Source of the DNA: Candidatus Schekmanbacteria bacterium RIFCSPLOWO2_02_FULL_38_14
Lineage (GTDB): Bacteria; Schekmanbacteria; GWA2-38-11
Length of the DNA stretch: 64,000 nt
Direction: 5' to 3'
NCBI GenBank assembly: GCA_001790855.1
Contig: MGDH01000022.1
Location: forward strand, 127,945-191,944
Below, piece by piece: positions 45,254 to 53,850 of the stretch (position 1 is the first letter of the stretch; every line of letters begins with the position of its first letter). A program made the position numbers and the translations under genes. A model generated the notes under the pieces. The model searched no databases and was not told the DNA's origin. It was given only the letters and a program-made list of their open reading frames with translations.

Positions 45254-45282
45254 ATAAAGAAGAGGGTGTTTCTGTAGAGAAT

Positions 45283-45981
45283 TTAGATAAAGATTCTTGC
45301 GTCAGCAACAGTGGCTCTTTCTTTATTCACAAAGATTGGATTTAAATCCATCTCCTTTACTTCATCAAAATCAAGCAGAAACTTTGACACATTCTGAAGG
45401 GTTTCCTTAATGCTCTCAAGATTAGTTTTTTCTCTTCCCCTTGCCCCGCAAAGAAGGGGATAGCCCTTTAATTCAGAAAGCATTTCTTCTGCATCTATCT
45501 TCTCTATTGGAATAAGCCTGTAGGAGACATCCTTGAATATCTCAACAAATATTCCACCAATCCCTAACATCACCATTGGACCGAACTGAGGGTCTTTAAC
45601 AGAGCCGATTATTATCTCCTCCCCCTTTGCCATTTCCTGGACTGAAATACCTTTTATTATTGCCTTTGGATTGAATTTTTTCTGGTTCTCAATAATCTGG
45701 TTAAATCCTTTTTCAAGCTCCTGCTCGCTTTTTACGCCAACAATAACTCCGCCTGAATCGGTTTTGTGGACAACATCAGGCGAAACCACCTTGAGTACAA
45801 CAGGGAAACCGATTTTTTCTCCTGCCTTTACAGCCTCCTCAGAGGTTTTACAGACTGTTTCTTTGGTCACATTAATCCCGTAAAGACTCAAAGCCTCCTT
45901 TGCCTCATGCTCAAGCACATAGCTTCTGTTTTCAGCCTTAACCTTATTAAAAATTTCCTTTACCTTTTCTTTGTTTCCCAC
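45283..45981 (-). CDS. acdB: ADP-forming acyl-CoA synthetase, beta (ATP-grasp) subunit
   Basis: A 232-aa ATP-grasp subunit. It has SYVLEHEAKEALSLYGINVTKE, KIGFPVVLKVVSPDVVHKTDSGGVIVGVKS, VQEMAKGEEIIIGSVKDPQFGPMVMLGIGGIFVEIFKDVS, and the C-terminal KEMDLNPIFVNKERATVADARI. It works with the alpha subunit encoded upstream to make ATP from ADP, phosphate and acyl-CoA (acetate or similar). The start is the GTG at 45981. The frame stays open to 46116, but that part only translates palindromic repeats and is unlikely to be protein. Confidence 0.9.
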   Translation of the reverse strand: MGNKEKVKEIFNKVKAENRSYVLEHEAKEALSLYGINVTKETVCKTSEEAVKAGEKIGFPVVLKVVSPDVVHKTDSGGVIVGVKSEQELEKGFNQIIENQKKFNPKAIIKGISVQEMAKGEEIIIGSVKDPQFGPMVMLGIGGIFVEIFKDVSYRLIPIEKIDAEEMLSELKGYPLLCGARGREKTNLESIKETLQNVSKFLLDFDEVKEMDLNPIFVNKERATVADARIFI

Positions 45982-46008
45982 AGTATACTGTCTTCTTTCT
46001 GTAAATCT

Positions 46009-46125
46009 CCTCTCCCCTTGAGGGAGAGGATTAAGGAGAGGGGGTCTTTTCTTTTTCCCCTCACCCTGGTCCCTCTCCCCAGTGGGGAGAGGGAAGCCGC
46101 TTGCGGACAGAGGCAAGCTCTGTCC
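46009..46125. repeat. Palindrome cluster between acdA and acdB
   Basis: Three hairpins in a row: CCTCTCCC-CTTGA-GGGAGAGG (46009-46029), CCCTCTCCCC-AGT-GGGGAGAGGG (46071-46093), and GGACAGAG-GCAAG-CTCTGTCC (46105-46125). The last ends right at the acdA stop. It looks like an inserted interspersed element separating the two subunit genes. Confidence 0.75.
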
Positions 46126-47535
46126 CTACATATTTTTTATATCAACTCCCCTTTTCTGCAAAAATTTTGAATAACCATAGATTGCGCTTGCTGCGTTTGC
46201 AACCCTTTCTGTCCATTCAAAGCAGGGTATCTTTGCATCTTCAAAAATTTCCTTGTTGCGCAAAGAATCCTTAAGGGATATCCAGCAAATATAAGTAGGC
46301 TTTTTTATCTCCTTCTGGCATTTCAGAATCACATCCCTGACTGATTCAAGAACCTCTTTCATCCTTGTTGCGCGAAGGACAATAATCGGAACAATAATGT
46401 CTATCTCCCTGCTTTTATAAAACTCTTCAATGGTAACTTCCATTATTTTTTCAAACTGAGCCCATACAGGAGTCATATCAACAGGGTTTTTTGCGCTCGC
46501 ATAGGAGGGAATGTGAGGTCTGATTTTTGCCTGTGTCTTTTCTGAAAGCTCAGGAATTTTCAACCCGTGTTCCTCGCACAGGTCTGTAAGTTCAACGCCA
46601 AATCCGCCTGAGGCTGTGATTATGCCGACTCTGTTCCCTTTTGGAAGCGGCTGCCAGTCAAGACCCTTGACAATGTCCATCAGCTCAAGGGTGTTTCTTG
46701 CGTATATTGCGCCTGACTGCCTGAAGGCTGTTTCATATGCCTTGAAATCACCGGCAAGCGCTGCTGTATGGGAAGATGCTGCCCTTGCAGCTCCCTCTGT
46801 CCTTCCTATTTTTGATACAACTACCGGCTTTTTAAGAGCAACTTTTTTTGTCTCTTCAAAAAATCTTTTTCCTTCCTTTATTGCTTCAAGGAACAGGCAG
46901 ATGACTTTTGTTTCTTTGTCATCACCAAAATATTCAACTACCTCATAGTCTTCAAGATCGCTTTTATTTCCGCAGACAATAAACTTTGCAAATCTCAAAC
47001 CTGTATCTTTTGCCTGAACATATATTGCCTCACCGCCTCCACCGCTCTGTGTAAGAAATGAGATATCTCCACCCTCTTTTGCTCCTTCAAAGGCAAAGGT
47101 TGCATTAAGACCCACATTGCAGTTTCTAAGTCCAAACGAATTGGGACCAATTATTTTAACTCTCCCTTTTCGCGCAATTTCAAGCATCCTGTTTTCAAGC
47201 TCTTTCCCCTCTTTTCCTACCTCTCCAAACCCTGATGTTGTAACAAGGGCAGCTTTTACACCCTTGTGTGCGCAGTCCTCAATTACCTCAAGAACAGCTT
47301 TTGTCGGCACTACAATTACCGCAAGGTCAACTGCATCAGGAATCTCTTTAATTGATTTATATGATTTAAGCCCCTGGACAGTTTCCTCATTTGGGTTAAC
47401 AGGAAAAATCTTTCCCCTGAAGTCATCTACGAGGTTTTTCATGTAGAAATAGCCGATTTTCCCCTCGCTGTTTGAAGCACCAACAAGGGCAACGCTTTCA
47501 GGATAAAATATGTAATCTAAAATTTTTTTTGCCAT
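46126..47535 (-). CDS. acdA: ADP-forming acyl-CoA synthetase, alpha (CoA-binding) subunit
   Basis: A 469-aa protein with an N-terminal CoA-binding Rossmann domain (IFYPESVALVGASNSEGKIGYFYMKNL, GKIFPVNPNEETVQGLKSY) and succinyl-CoA-synthetase-like domains. It has IIGPNSFGLRNCNVGLNATF, and the phospho-histidine block AARAASSHTAALAGDFKAYE contains the catalytic His. It provides substrate-level ATP from acyl-CoA thioesters, an energy-saving step common in fermenters and candidate phyla. The beta subunit follows after a repeat-filled gap of 144 nt. Confidence 0.93.
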   Translation of the reverse strand: MAKKILDYIFYPESVALVGASNSEGKIGYFYMKNLVDDFRGKIFPVNPNEETVQGLKSYKSIKEIPDAVDLAVIVVPTKAVLEVIEDCAHKGVKAALVTTSGFGEVGKEGKELENRMLEIARKGRVKIIGPNSFGLRNCNVGLNATFAFEGAKEGGDISFLTQSGGGGEAIYVQAKDTGLRFAKFIVCGNKSDLEDYEVVEYFGDDKETKVICLFLEAIKEGKRFFEETKKVALKKPVVVSKIGRTEGAARAASSHTAALAGDFKAYETAFRQSGAIYARNTLELMDIVKGLDWQPLPKGNRVGIITASGGFGVELTDLCEEHGLKIPELSEKTQAKIRPHIPSYASAKNPVDMTPVWAQFEKIMEVTIEEFYKSREIDIIVPIIVLRATRMKEVLESVRDVILKCQKEIKKPTYICWISLKDSLRNKEIFEDAKIPCFEWTERVANAASAIYGYSKFLQKRGVDIKNM

Positions 47536-47833
47536 TGAAAAATCCTATAGGGGTTTAGATAAAAAGTTTTTTTGTTCTGTGTAATTCTTTTAAAATCTCT
47601 GTAATCATAAGTTCAAAAATACTTGACTTTTAAAATTTAAACCTATATCCAAACGGACGCTTGATATAAGCCCAAAACATACTTTTGTCAAGATGATTGA
47701 TAGTTATGATGAATAGGGTTAAAGGTGTCAAGTGGTCGAGGGGTCAAGTGAAATAGAAATATTAAAATCTTAAATTTCCCTCGAACCCTTGAATCCTCGA
47801 ACCCTTGAACCCTTTTATTGAGGAACAAAAAAA
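47536..47833. other. Divergent intergenic region acdA/acyl-CoA dehydrogenase
   Basis: There is no gene. From 47720 it is rich in TTGAACCC-type units (for example CCTCGAACCCTTGAATCC at 47779-47815). A TTGAGGAAC ribosome-binding site for the plus-strand gene ends the region. Confidence 0.5.
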
Positions 47834-48997
47834 ATGACTACGGAGATTTTAAATCTTTCATTAAACGAAGAACAGGAAGCTATACTTCAGACAGTCAGGA
47901 AAATCACAAAGGATGTAGTCGAACCGCAGGCAACTGAGATAGATAAAAAAGGGGAATATCCCTATGAGATAATGAAGATATTTGCAAAGGAAGGGCTCCT
48001 TGCCCTTCCTTTGCCAAAGGAATATGATGGTTTAGGCGAAAGTCTTATTGTGCTCTGCAAGGTAGTTGAGGAGATTGCAAAGGCTGATATGTCCTGCGCA
48101 ATGATTGTTGCAACCCACTGCCTTGGCTCCTTTCCGATGGACCTCATGGCAACAGAGGAGCAAAAACAAAAATACTTCCCGAAACTTGCCGCAGGCGAAC
48201 TCCTCTCAGCAATAGCAATGAGCGAGCCTGATGCAGGCTCAGACCTTGCATCGCTGAAGACAAAGGCTGTTAAAGACGGCGATTATTATATCCTCAATGG
48301 CGAAAAAAGATGGATTACAAACGCAGGCGTTGCTGACCTCTATGTTGTTTTTGCAAGGACTTCGCAGGAAAATAAAAAGGCAAAAGGGATAAGCGCCTTC
48401 ATAGTTGAAAAAGAAACGCCCGGCTTTTCAATTGGAAGAAAAGAGGATAAACTCGGCGCAAGAGGTTCAGTAACAGGAGATTTGATTTTTCAGGACTGCA
48501 AAATCCACAAAAACCAGCTTATGGGCGAAGAGGGAAAAGGGTTTATCCTTGCCATGCAAAGCCTGAACAAGGAAAGGCCCATAGCAGCATCCCTTGCACT
48601 TGGAGTCGCTGAAGGTGCTATTGAATATTCAACAAATTACGCAAAAGAAAGAGTGCAATTCGGAAAACCCATAGCCGATTTTCAGGCAATCCAGTTCATG
48701 CTTGCAGACATGAAAATACAGGTAGAAACAGCCCGCCTTTTGCTCTATCAGGCAGCTTTAAAGGCAGAAGCAAAAACTCCTGACGCAACTCTTTACTCCT
48801 CGATGTGTAAAACCTATGCCTCTGATGTAGCAATGAAGGTAACCACAGATGCTGTACAGATTTTAGGTGGCTATGGATGCACAAGAGAGTATCCTGTTGA
48901 AAGAATGATGAGGGATGCAAAGATAACCCAGATATTTGCCGGCACAAACCAGATACAACGCATTGTCATAGCACGAGAGATGCTGCAGGAAAAGTAG
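47834..48997 (+). CDS. Acyl-CoA dehydrogenase, relocated-Glu type
   Basis: A 387-aa FAD enzyme that desaturates acyl-CoA. It has AIAMSEPDAGSDLASLKTKA, YILNGEKRWITNAGVADLYVVFART and ILGGYGCTREYPVERMMRDAKITQIFAGTNQIQR. The usual catalytic Glu position in the C-terminal motif is Ala (A369 in FAGTN). Glu occurs at residue 247 (NKERPIAASLALG), the place used by isovaleryl- and long-chain-acyl-CoA dehydrogenases. A branched or long substrate is therefore plausible. Neighbours AcdAB and GlcD fit acyl and organic-acid oxidation. Confidence 0.95.
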   Translation: MTTEILNLSLNEEQEAILQTVRKITKDVVEPQATEIDKKGEYPYEIMKIFAKEGLLALPLPKEYDGLGESLIVLCKVVEEIAKADMSCAMIVATHCLGSFPMDLMATEEQKQKYFPKLAAGELLSAIAMSEPDAGSDLASLKTKAVKDGDYYILNGEKRWITNAGVADLYVVFARTSQENKKAKGISAFIVEKETPGFSIGRKEDKLGARGSVTGDLIFQDCKIHKNQLMGEEGKGFILAMQSLNKERPIAASLALGVAEGAIEYSTNYAKERVQFGKPIADFQAIQFMLADMKIQVETARLLLYQAALKAEAKTPDATLYSSMCKTYASDVAMKVTTDAVQILGGYGCTREYPVERMMRDAKITQIFAGTNQIQRIVIAREMLQEK

Positions 48998-49139
48998 CTG
49001 CTTGCCTGCGGTAGACAGGCAGAGCCTTGCTCTGCTTTAAAAAACAGAATCCTGATAGCTGACTATAAAAGTTACCTCAGGCTTTAGTCTCCCTTTAAAA
49101 TTATTGGTAACTTGTTAATAATCATATCCAAATTTCAAT

Positions 49140-50540
49140 ATGTACACCAAGCTCACAGATAAACTCCTTGACTCCCTTGAAAAAGAGCTCGGGGAAGACA
49201 CTGTTTTCTCCTCAGAAGATGCACTTGAACCCTATTCAAAAGACCAGACTGCAGGGCTTCAATCCTATCCTGAGGCTGTTGTAAAAGCAAAAAATGCAGA
49301 GCAGGTTCAAAGGGCTGTTCAGTTTGCCAATGAGAACAAAATCCCAGTCACTCCAAGAGGGCTTGGTTATGGTCTGAGCGGTGGCGCTGTTCCAGTATGC
49401 GGCGGCATTGTTATCTCCACAGAGAGGATGGATAAGATAATTGAAATTGATAGTGGCAACCTTATGGCAGTAATTGAGCCCGGCATAATTACAGGAAACT
49501 TTCACCGGGCTGTTGAAGAACAGAAACTCTTTTATCCCCCTGACCCTGCAAGCATTGACAGTTGCAGCCTTGGTGGAAACATAGCAGAGGGTGCAGGAGG
49601 TCCCCACGCGGTCAAGTACGGAACAACAAAGGATTATGTCTGCGGTTTGGAAGTAGCGCTTCCTGATGGTGAGATAATAAAAGTGGGCGGTAAGGTTGTA
49701 AAGGACACAACAGGGTATAATCTCACCCAGTTTTTTGTTGGCTCAGAGGGAACCCTTGGAATTATTACAAAGGCAATCCTGCGCCTTGTCCCTCTTCCTC
49801 CTGAAAGGGCTGACCTTCTTGTTGTATATTCCTCTGTTGATGATGCATCAAAAAGCGTTGCAGAACTTATCAGAAACCACGTAGTCCCCTCATGCCTTGA
49901 ACTCATGGACAATGAATCAATTAATCTTGGAAAGGAATTCTTAAAACGCGAACCGCCATTCCCTGATGCTGGAGCGCATCTGATTATCACTCTTCACGGC
50001 AATGACAAAAAAGACCTCACAAGAGAAACTGAGGTAATTGGAGAAATCTGCGGCAGGAACGGAGCAGAAGATATACTTGTCTCCCACGGCAGCACAAACC
50101 AACAGCGCCTCTGGGAGTTCAGACGGTGCATGTTTGAGGCTGGCAATGCAAGAAGCCCTCTCTCCAGAAGTTTGGACCCGGTAGTTCCAAGAATGCAGAT
50201 ACCTCTGTTTGTGCACGAAATTAATCAACTGAAAAAGAGAATTGGTTTTGAAGCTGCCTGCTTTGGACATGCAGGCGATGGAAATATCCACGTTATAATG
50301 TTTCCCGGAAAATTTGATGAGGAAACTTGGTTAAAAAAATATCCTGACATCTGCAAGGAAATCTTTAAAAAAGCACTCTCACTCGGCGGGAAAATTGCCG
50401 CAGAACACGGAATCGGAGCAATCAGGAAATCCTACCTTAAAATGGCAATTGAACCCGCCCAGCTTGAGCTTCTAAAACGTATCAAAAAAGCCTTTGACCC
50501 GCAAAATATCATGAACCCCGGCAAAGTCTTTGATTTGTAA
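49140..50540 (+). CDS. FAD-linked oxidase, GlcD/LDH-D type
   Basis: A 466-aa flavoprotein of the D-lactate/glycolate dehydrogenase family. It has the PCMH-type FAD domain (VTPRGLGYGLSGGAVPVCGGIVIS, YPPDPASIDSCSLGGNIAEGAGGPHAVKYG) and a C-terminal cap with the conserved ACFGHAGDGNIHVIMFP and AAEHGIGAIRKSYL. Likely substrates are 2-hydroxy acids, but no GlcE/GlcF Fe-S partner is adjacent, so the electron acceptor is unclear; ETF is possible given the acyl-CoA dehydrogenase before it. Confidence 0.92.
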   Translation: MYTKLTDKLLDSLEKELGEDTVFSSEDALEPYSKDQTAGLQSYPEAVVKAKNAEQVQRAVQFANENKIPVTPRGLGYGLSGGAVPVCGGIVISTERMDKIIEIDSGNLMAVIEPGIITGNFHRAVEEQKLFYPPDPASIDSCSLGGNIAEGAGGPHAVKYGTTKDYVCGLEVALPDGEIIKVGGKVVKDTTGYNLTQFFVGSEGTLGIITKAILRLVPLPPERADLLVVYSSVDDASKSVAELIRNHVVPSCLELMDNESINLGKEFLKREPPFPDAGAHLIITLHGNDKKDLTRETEVIGEICGRNGAEDILVSHGSTNQQRLWEFRRCMFEAGNARSPLSRSLDPVVPRMQIPLFVHEINQLKKRIGFEAACFGHAGDGNIHVIMFPGKFDEETWLKKYPDICKEIFKKALSLGGKIAAEHGIGAIRKSYLKMAIEPAQLELLKRIKKAFDPQNIMNPGKVFDL

Positions 50541-50592
50541 AAAAACAGCCGTCAGCTTTCAGCATACAGCAAATTTATAAGTTACAAACTTC

Positions 50593-50623
50593 TTGACAAA
50601 ATATTAAAAAGAAATGTTATAAT
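50593..50623 (+). promoter_or_regulatory. Sigma-70-type promoter for the FecR-cyclase unit
   Basis: A perfect TTGACA (50593-50598) and TATAAT (50618-50623), separated by 19 bases, slightly long. It lies 110 nt before the FecR start and after the GlcD stop. Confidence 0.65.
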
Positions 50624-50733
50624 TTATTAAACAAACTTGTATTGCTTACCAAGACAAGATATATAGCATACAAATTAAAGATTAGGAGTTTAATGCATTA
50701 TTGCATCATCAACAAACCAATGGAGGTGCCCCC

Positions 50734-51420
50734 ATGTACAAATTCAAGAAACCAAAATGCAGGATTTTGACAGCAATTGTTTTTTCAATTTTTCTCTTAT
50801 CTGTCTATTTCCTTGTGAATAACCCTGTCAGCGCAGAAGCAAAGAAGGGCAAAGTCGCAGAAGTAAGAATGGGCAAACTTGAGCGTTTGTCTGACCAAGC
50901 ATGGAAAGAGATTAAAAAAGATGCTGAGGTTTCTTTAGGAGACAGATTAAGAACTGATAAAATGGCTCTGGCTATTGTTGAGCTTCCTGATATAGGGCGT
51001 TTTGTAATTGGGCCTGATTCTGAGATTGAACTTGGAAAACAGGAAAAGGATTTTAATGCAGATTTGCCAAGAGGCGCAGTCTGGATGAAAGCCAATCTTG
51101 CTAAAGGAGCAAAGGCATCAATAACATCATCGCTTGCAACTGCAGGCATAAGAGGCACAAAATTCTCGGTTTTCTATGGCAGGGGAACGCTTGATGTTTG
51201 TGTCTGCACCTGCATAGGAGATGTAACAGCTACCTTAAAAGATGGGAAGACAGTTCAGGTTTCAAAAGGAACAATCCTTGCCATAAAGGGCGATGCGCCT
51301 GCACCTGATAAAGCAGAATCAGCCATGCCAATACTTGATAAGGAAGGCAAGGGTTGGGATTTTTGTTTTAATTGTCATATTGAAGGCGGGAGAGGCAAAT
51401 TAAAAGAGGACAGGAAGTAA
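50734..51420 (+). CDS. Exported FecR-domain protein with C-terminal CxxCH
   Basis: A 228-aa exported protein starting at the ATG 50734, after GGAGGTGCCCCC. A signal peptide or anchor (about 10-30, LTAIVFSIFLLSVYFLVNNPVSA) is followed by a FecR-type beta domain (about 35-190: LGDRLRTDKMALAIVELPDIGRFVIGPDSEIELG, ATAGIRGTKFSVFYG). Near the end lies CFNCH (residues about 214-218), a covalent heme c attachment motif. A second Cys group, CVCTC, sits mid-domain. FecR genes next to CHASE2 cyclases are a known pairing; the heme motif suggests redox or gas sensing and is unusual. Confidence 0.88.
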   Translation: MYKFKKPKCRILTAIVFSIFLLSVYFLVNNPVSAEAKKGKVAEVRMGKLERLSDQAWKEIKKDAEVSLGDRLRTDKMALAIVELPDIGRFVIGPDSEIELGKQEKDFNADLPRGAVWMKANLAKGAKASITSSLATAGIRGTKFSVFYGRGTLDVCVCTCIGDVTATLKDGKTVQVSKGTILAIKGDAPAPDKAESAMPILDKEGKGWDFCFNCHIEGGRGKLKEDRK

Positions 51421-53720
51421 TATACTCCCTTGCAATAGCGCTTATAGTCTCTGTTCTAATCTTTCTTGACCCCGGGGAACATTTATCTTCTTTTGAAAAT
51501 AAAACTCTGGATGCGCGCTACCGCTTTTATGCGAATCCCACGAGCAGAACACAGGATATCATTATCCTTGATATTTCTGAGGAATCCATAAAAAGGCTTG
51601 AGCCTATTTATGGTAGATGGCCCTGGCCAAGGTCTGTGCATGGAGAGGTAATAGAATACCTCAAGAGCGATGGCGCAAAAGCCATTGGCTTTGACATTAT
51701 CTTTTCTGAGCGCGCTGTCAGAAAAGAAATAGATTCAAAAGTAATTGATGAACTTCGCACATTTGCACAGAATGCAGACATACCAGAGGTACGGAATGAA
51801 CTCCTCCGACAGATTGATTCCTTGATGCTGGAAACAAGTGACCTTGCTTTTGTTTCTTCAGTTAAGCAGGCTATCAATATTTTTCAGTCTATGGTGTTCT
51901 ATGTTGATGAAGATGACCTCTTGCATAAGCGCGGTTTAGAGGCTGAGAAAAGTTCTTCAGCAAATATCAAGTCAATTCTTTCAAAATCAGCTCTTTCAGT
52001 CTCTAAATCCTGTAATTCACGCATGTATTTTAATGCAACAATTCCTTTTGAAGAGCTTGCGGTTGTTTCCTGCGGGGTCGGCTATATAAATGTCTTTCCT
52101 GATAATGATGGTACAATCAGAAAATTCTACCCTTTCCTTTTTTTTAAAGACAGGAAAAAAGCTTATCCTTTTCTGCCAATTCTCATTGCAGCATATACAA
52201 AAGATATTCCCCTTGATTCAATCAGAGCAGATAAAGGCAGTATGTTTATAGGAGGTTCAATCCTCCCTCTTCTTTCTGATGGCAGTGCAATGATTTATTA
52301 TCAGGGGGGTAAAATCAGAAAGGACAAAACAGGCAAAGAAATATACCAATCATTCTACACATACATCCCCTACGATTATGTGCTTGCTTCAAAGGACCTT
52401 GTCATGGCAGGAATGAAGCCGCCACTTGAGAAAGGAACATTCAAAGACAAGATAGTCCTTGTATCTGCATCTGCTGCAGGGCTTACAGACCTAAGGGCAA
52501 CACCCTTTAGCCCTGTAACCCCTGGAATAGAGATACACGCCAATATAATAGACAATATCCTATCCAAAAAGTTTTTGTATCCTTTAAACAGCTTTTTTGA
52601 AAAACTATACATCTTCTTTCTTGCCTCAGCAATTGCTCTGATAAGCCGTTTTATAGGACCATACCGCGGGTTTTTTATTGTTGCGCTGATAGCCTGTTCT
52701 GCTTTAGGCATTCACTGGATGCTTTTTGAAAAGGGTATTGTTCTTTCTATTGTAAGCCCTGTTGTTGCAATGGCAGCTACATATCTTGCAACACTCCTGC
52801 TTAAATACGCTCTTGAATTCAAAGAGAAAAACTATATTAAAACAGCCTTTGGCCACTATATTGCTCCTGCAGTTCTTGAGGAGGTACTCATATCGCCTGA
52901 AAAGCTTAGGCTTGGAGGTGAGAGAAAATATATGACTGTTCTTTTTTCTGATGTGGAAAATTTTACCTCCTTGTCTGAAAAACTGCCGCCTGATGAGATA
53001 GGTCCGCTTCTGAATGAGTATCTCTCAGGTATGGTGCAGTGCATAATGCAGACAAATGGAACGCTTGACAAATTTATCGGCGATGCAGTGATGGCATTCT
53101 GGAATGCGCCGCATGAGCAAAAAGACCACGCATCGCTTGCCTGCGAAACAGCACTTTTAATGGAGAAGGAATTAAAACGGCTAAGGGAGGAGTGGGGCAA
53201 AGAAAAAAAACCTCTGCTTAATGCCCGTATTGGAATAAATACAGGAGAGATGACTGTGGGGAATATGGGCTCAAAAGAAATTCTGGATTACACTGTGCTT
53301 GGGCTTGAGGTGAATACAGCTGCCCGTTTAGAGCCACTGAACAAGGATTTTGGAACAAGAATAATAGTATCACACAGCACCTGTATTGACGCAGAAAAAA
53401 CTCAGCCGGGAAGATTTGTCTTTCGCAGACTTGCAAGGGTTGTGCTTAAAGGAAGAGAGAAGCCTCTTGAGGTGTATGAACTGATAGGCTTCAGAGATGA
53501 GGTCAGCAGAGAACGGCTTGATTTAATCAAAATGTTTGAAACAGGACTTGCCCTGTTTCTGGACTTTAAATTTTCTGATGCAAAAGCCTGCTTTCAAAAA
53601 ACGCTTGATATGGATAATCAAGATAGTCCTTCAAAAACATACCTTTCTCTATGCCAATATTATGAGAAAACCCCACCACCTCCTAACAGCGATTTAACTT
53701 ATATGCAGATATCAAAATAA
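51420..53720 (+). CDS. CHASE2-class III adenylate/guanylate cyclase, start codon unclear
   Basis: A membrane-bound cyclase of about 766 aa. The frame is open from 51384, but it has no ATG, GTG or TTG until GTG 51636, which would cut off the first membrane helix (YSLAIALIVSVLIFL) and the start of CHASE2 (LSSFENKTLDARYRFYANP). So a non-standard start (ATA at 51420, nine bases after AGAGGA) or frameshifting from the FecR gene is likely. CHASE2 covers up to about 390, followed by three membrane helices and the catalytic domain (about 485-680). The latter has metal Asp in LFSDVENFTSLS and FIGDAVMAFWN, and GINTGEMTVGNMGS, DYTVLGLEVNTAARLE. The C terminus has a TPR-like tail. Confidence 0.85.
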   Translation: MYSLAIALIVSVLIFLDPGEHLSSFENKTLDARYRFYANPTSRTQDIIILDISEESIKRLEPIYGRWPWPRSVHGEVIEYLKSDGAKAIGFDIIFSERAVRKEIDSKVIDELRTFAQNADIPEVRNELLRQIDSLMLETSDLAFVSSVKQAINIFQSMVFYVDEDDLLHKRGLEAEKSSSANIKSILSKSALSVSKSCNSRMYFNATIPFEELAVVSCGVGYINVFPDNDGTIRKFYPFLFFKDRKKAYPFLPILIAAYTKDIPLDSIRADKGSMFIGGSILPLLSDGSAMIYYQGGKIRKDKTGKEIYQSFYTYIPYDYVLASKDLVMAGMKPPLEKGTFKDKIVLVSASAAGLTDLRATPFSPVTPGIEIHANIIDNILSKKFLYPLNSFFEKLYIFFLASAIALISRFIGPYRGFFIVALIACSALGIHWMLFEKGIVLSIVSPVVAMAATYLATLLLKYALEFKEKNYIKTAFGHYIAPAVLEEVLISPEKLRLGGERKYMTVLFSDVENFTSLSEKLPPDEIGPLLNEYLSGMVQCIMQTNGTLDKFIGDAVMAFWNAPHEQKDHASLACETALLMEKELKRLREEWGKEKKPLLNARIGINTGEMTVGNMGSKEILDYTVLGLEVNTAARLEPLNKDFGTRIIVSHSTCIDAEKTQPGRFVFRRLARVVLKGREKPLEVYELIGFRDEVSRERLDLIKMFETGLALFLDFKFSDAKACFQKTLDMDNQDSPSKTYLSLCQYYEKTPPPPNSDLTYMQISK

Positions 53721-53850
53721 AAAGAGCTTTAGCAGTATCCAAGTCTTTGTATAAGCGTAGAATCAATTTCCCGATTGTTTTAAAATCACATTTCTGTTTT
53801 TTTAATAGACCCTTACTCAGACATTCTTCTATAAATTTCTCATAAATCAT
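53683..53850 (-). pseudogene. Truncated HEPN-like partner of the nucleotidyltransferase
   Basis: A 55-codon frame that starts inside the end of the upstream nucleotidyltransferase gene (ATGATTTATGA overlap). It runs antisense into the 3' end of the cyclase gene. Its helical sequence (IGKLILRLYKDLDTAKALF) resembles the first half of HEPN proteins, which normally have 120-150 aa and an RxxxxH motif, absent here. MNT-HEPN gene pairs with such overlaps are toxin-antitoxin modules. It is probably a decayed toxin. The resemblance is by eye. Confidence 0.45.

Noticed and set aside
45982-46116. N-terminal 45 residues of the longest acdB frame
   Set aside because: They translate palindromic repeats (PLPTGERDQGEG, NPLPQGERR); conserved sequence begins after the GTG at 45981.
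45170-46125. Possible CRISPR array from repeated CCCTCTCCC units
   Set aside because: Units are palindromes at irregular spacing, with no constant repeat/unique spacer pattern and no cas genes.
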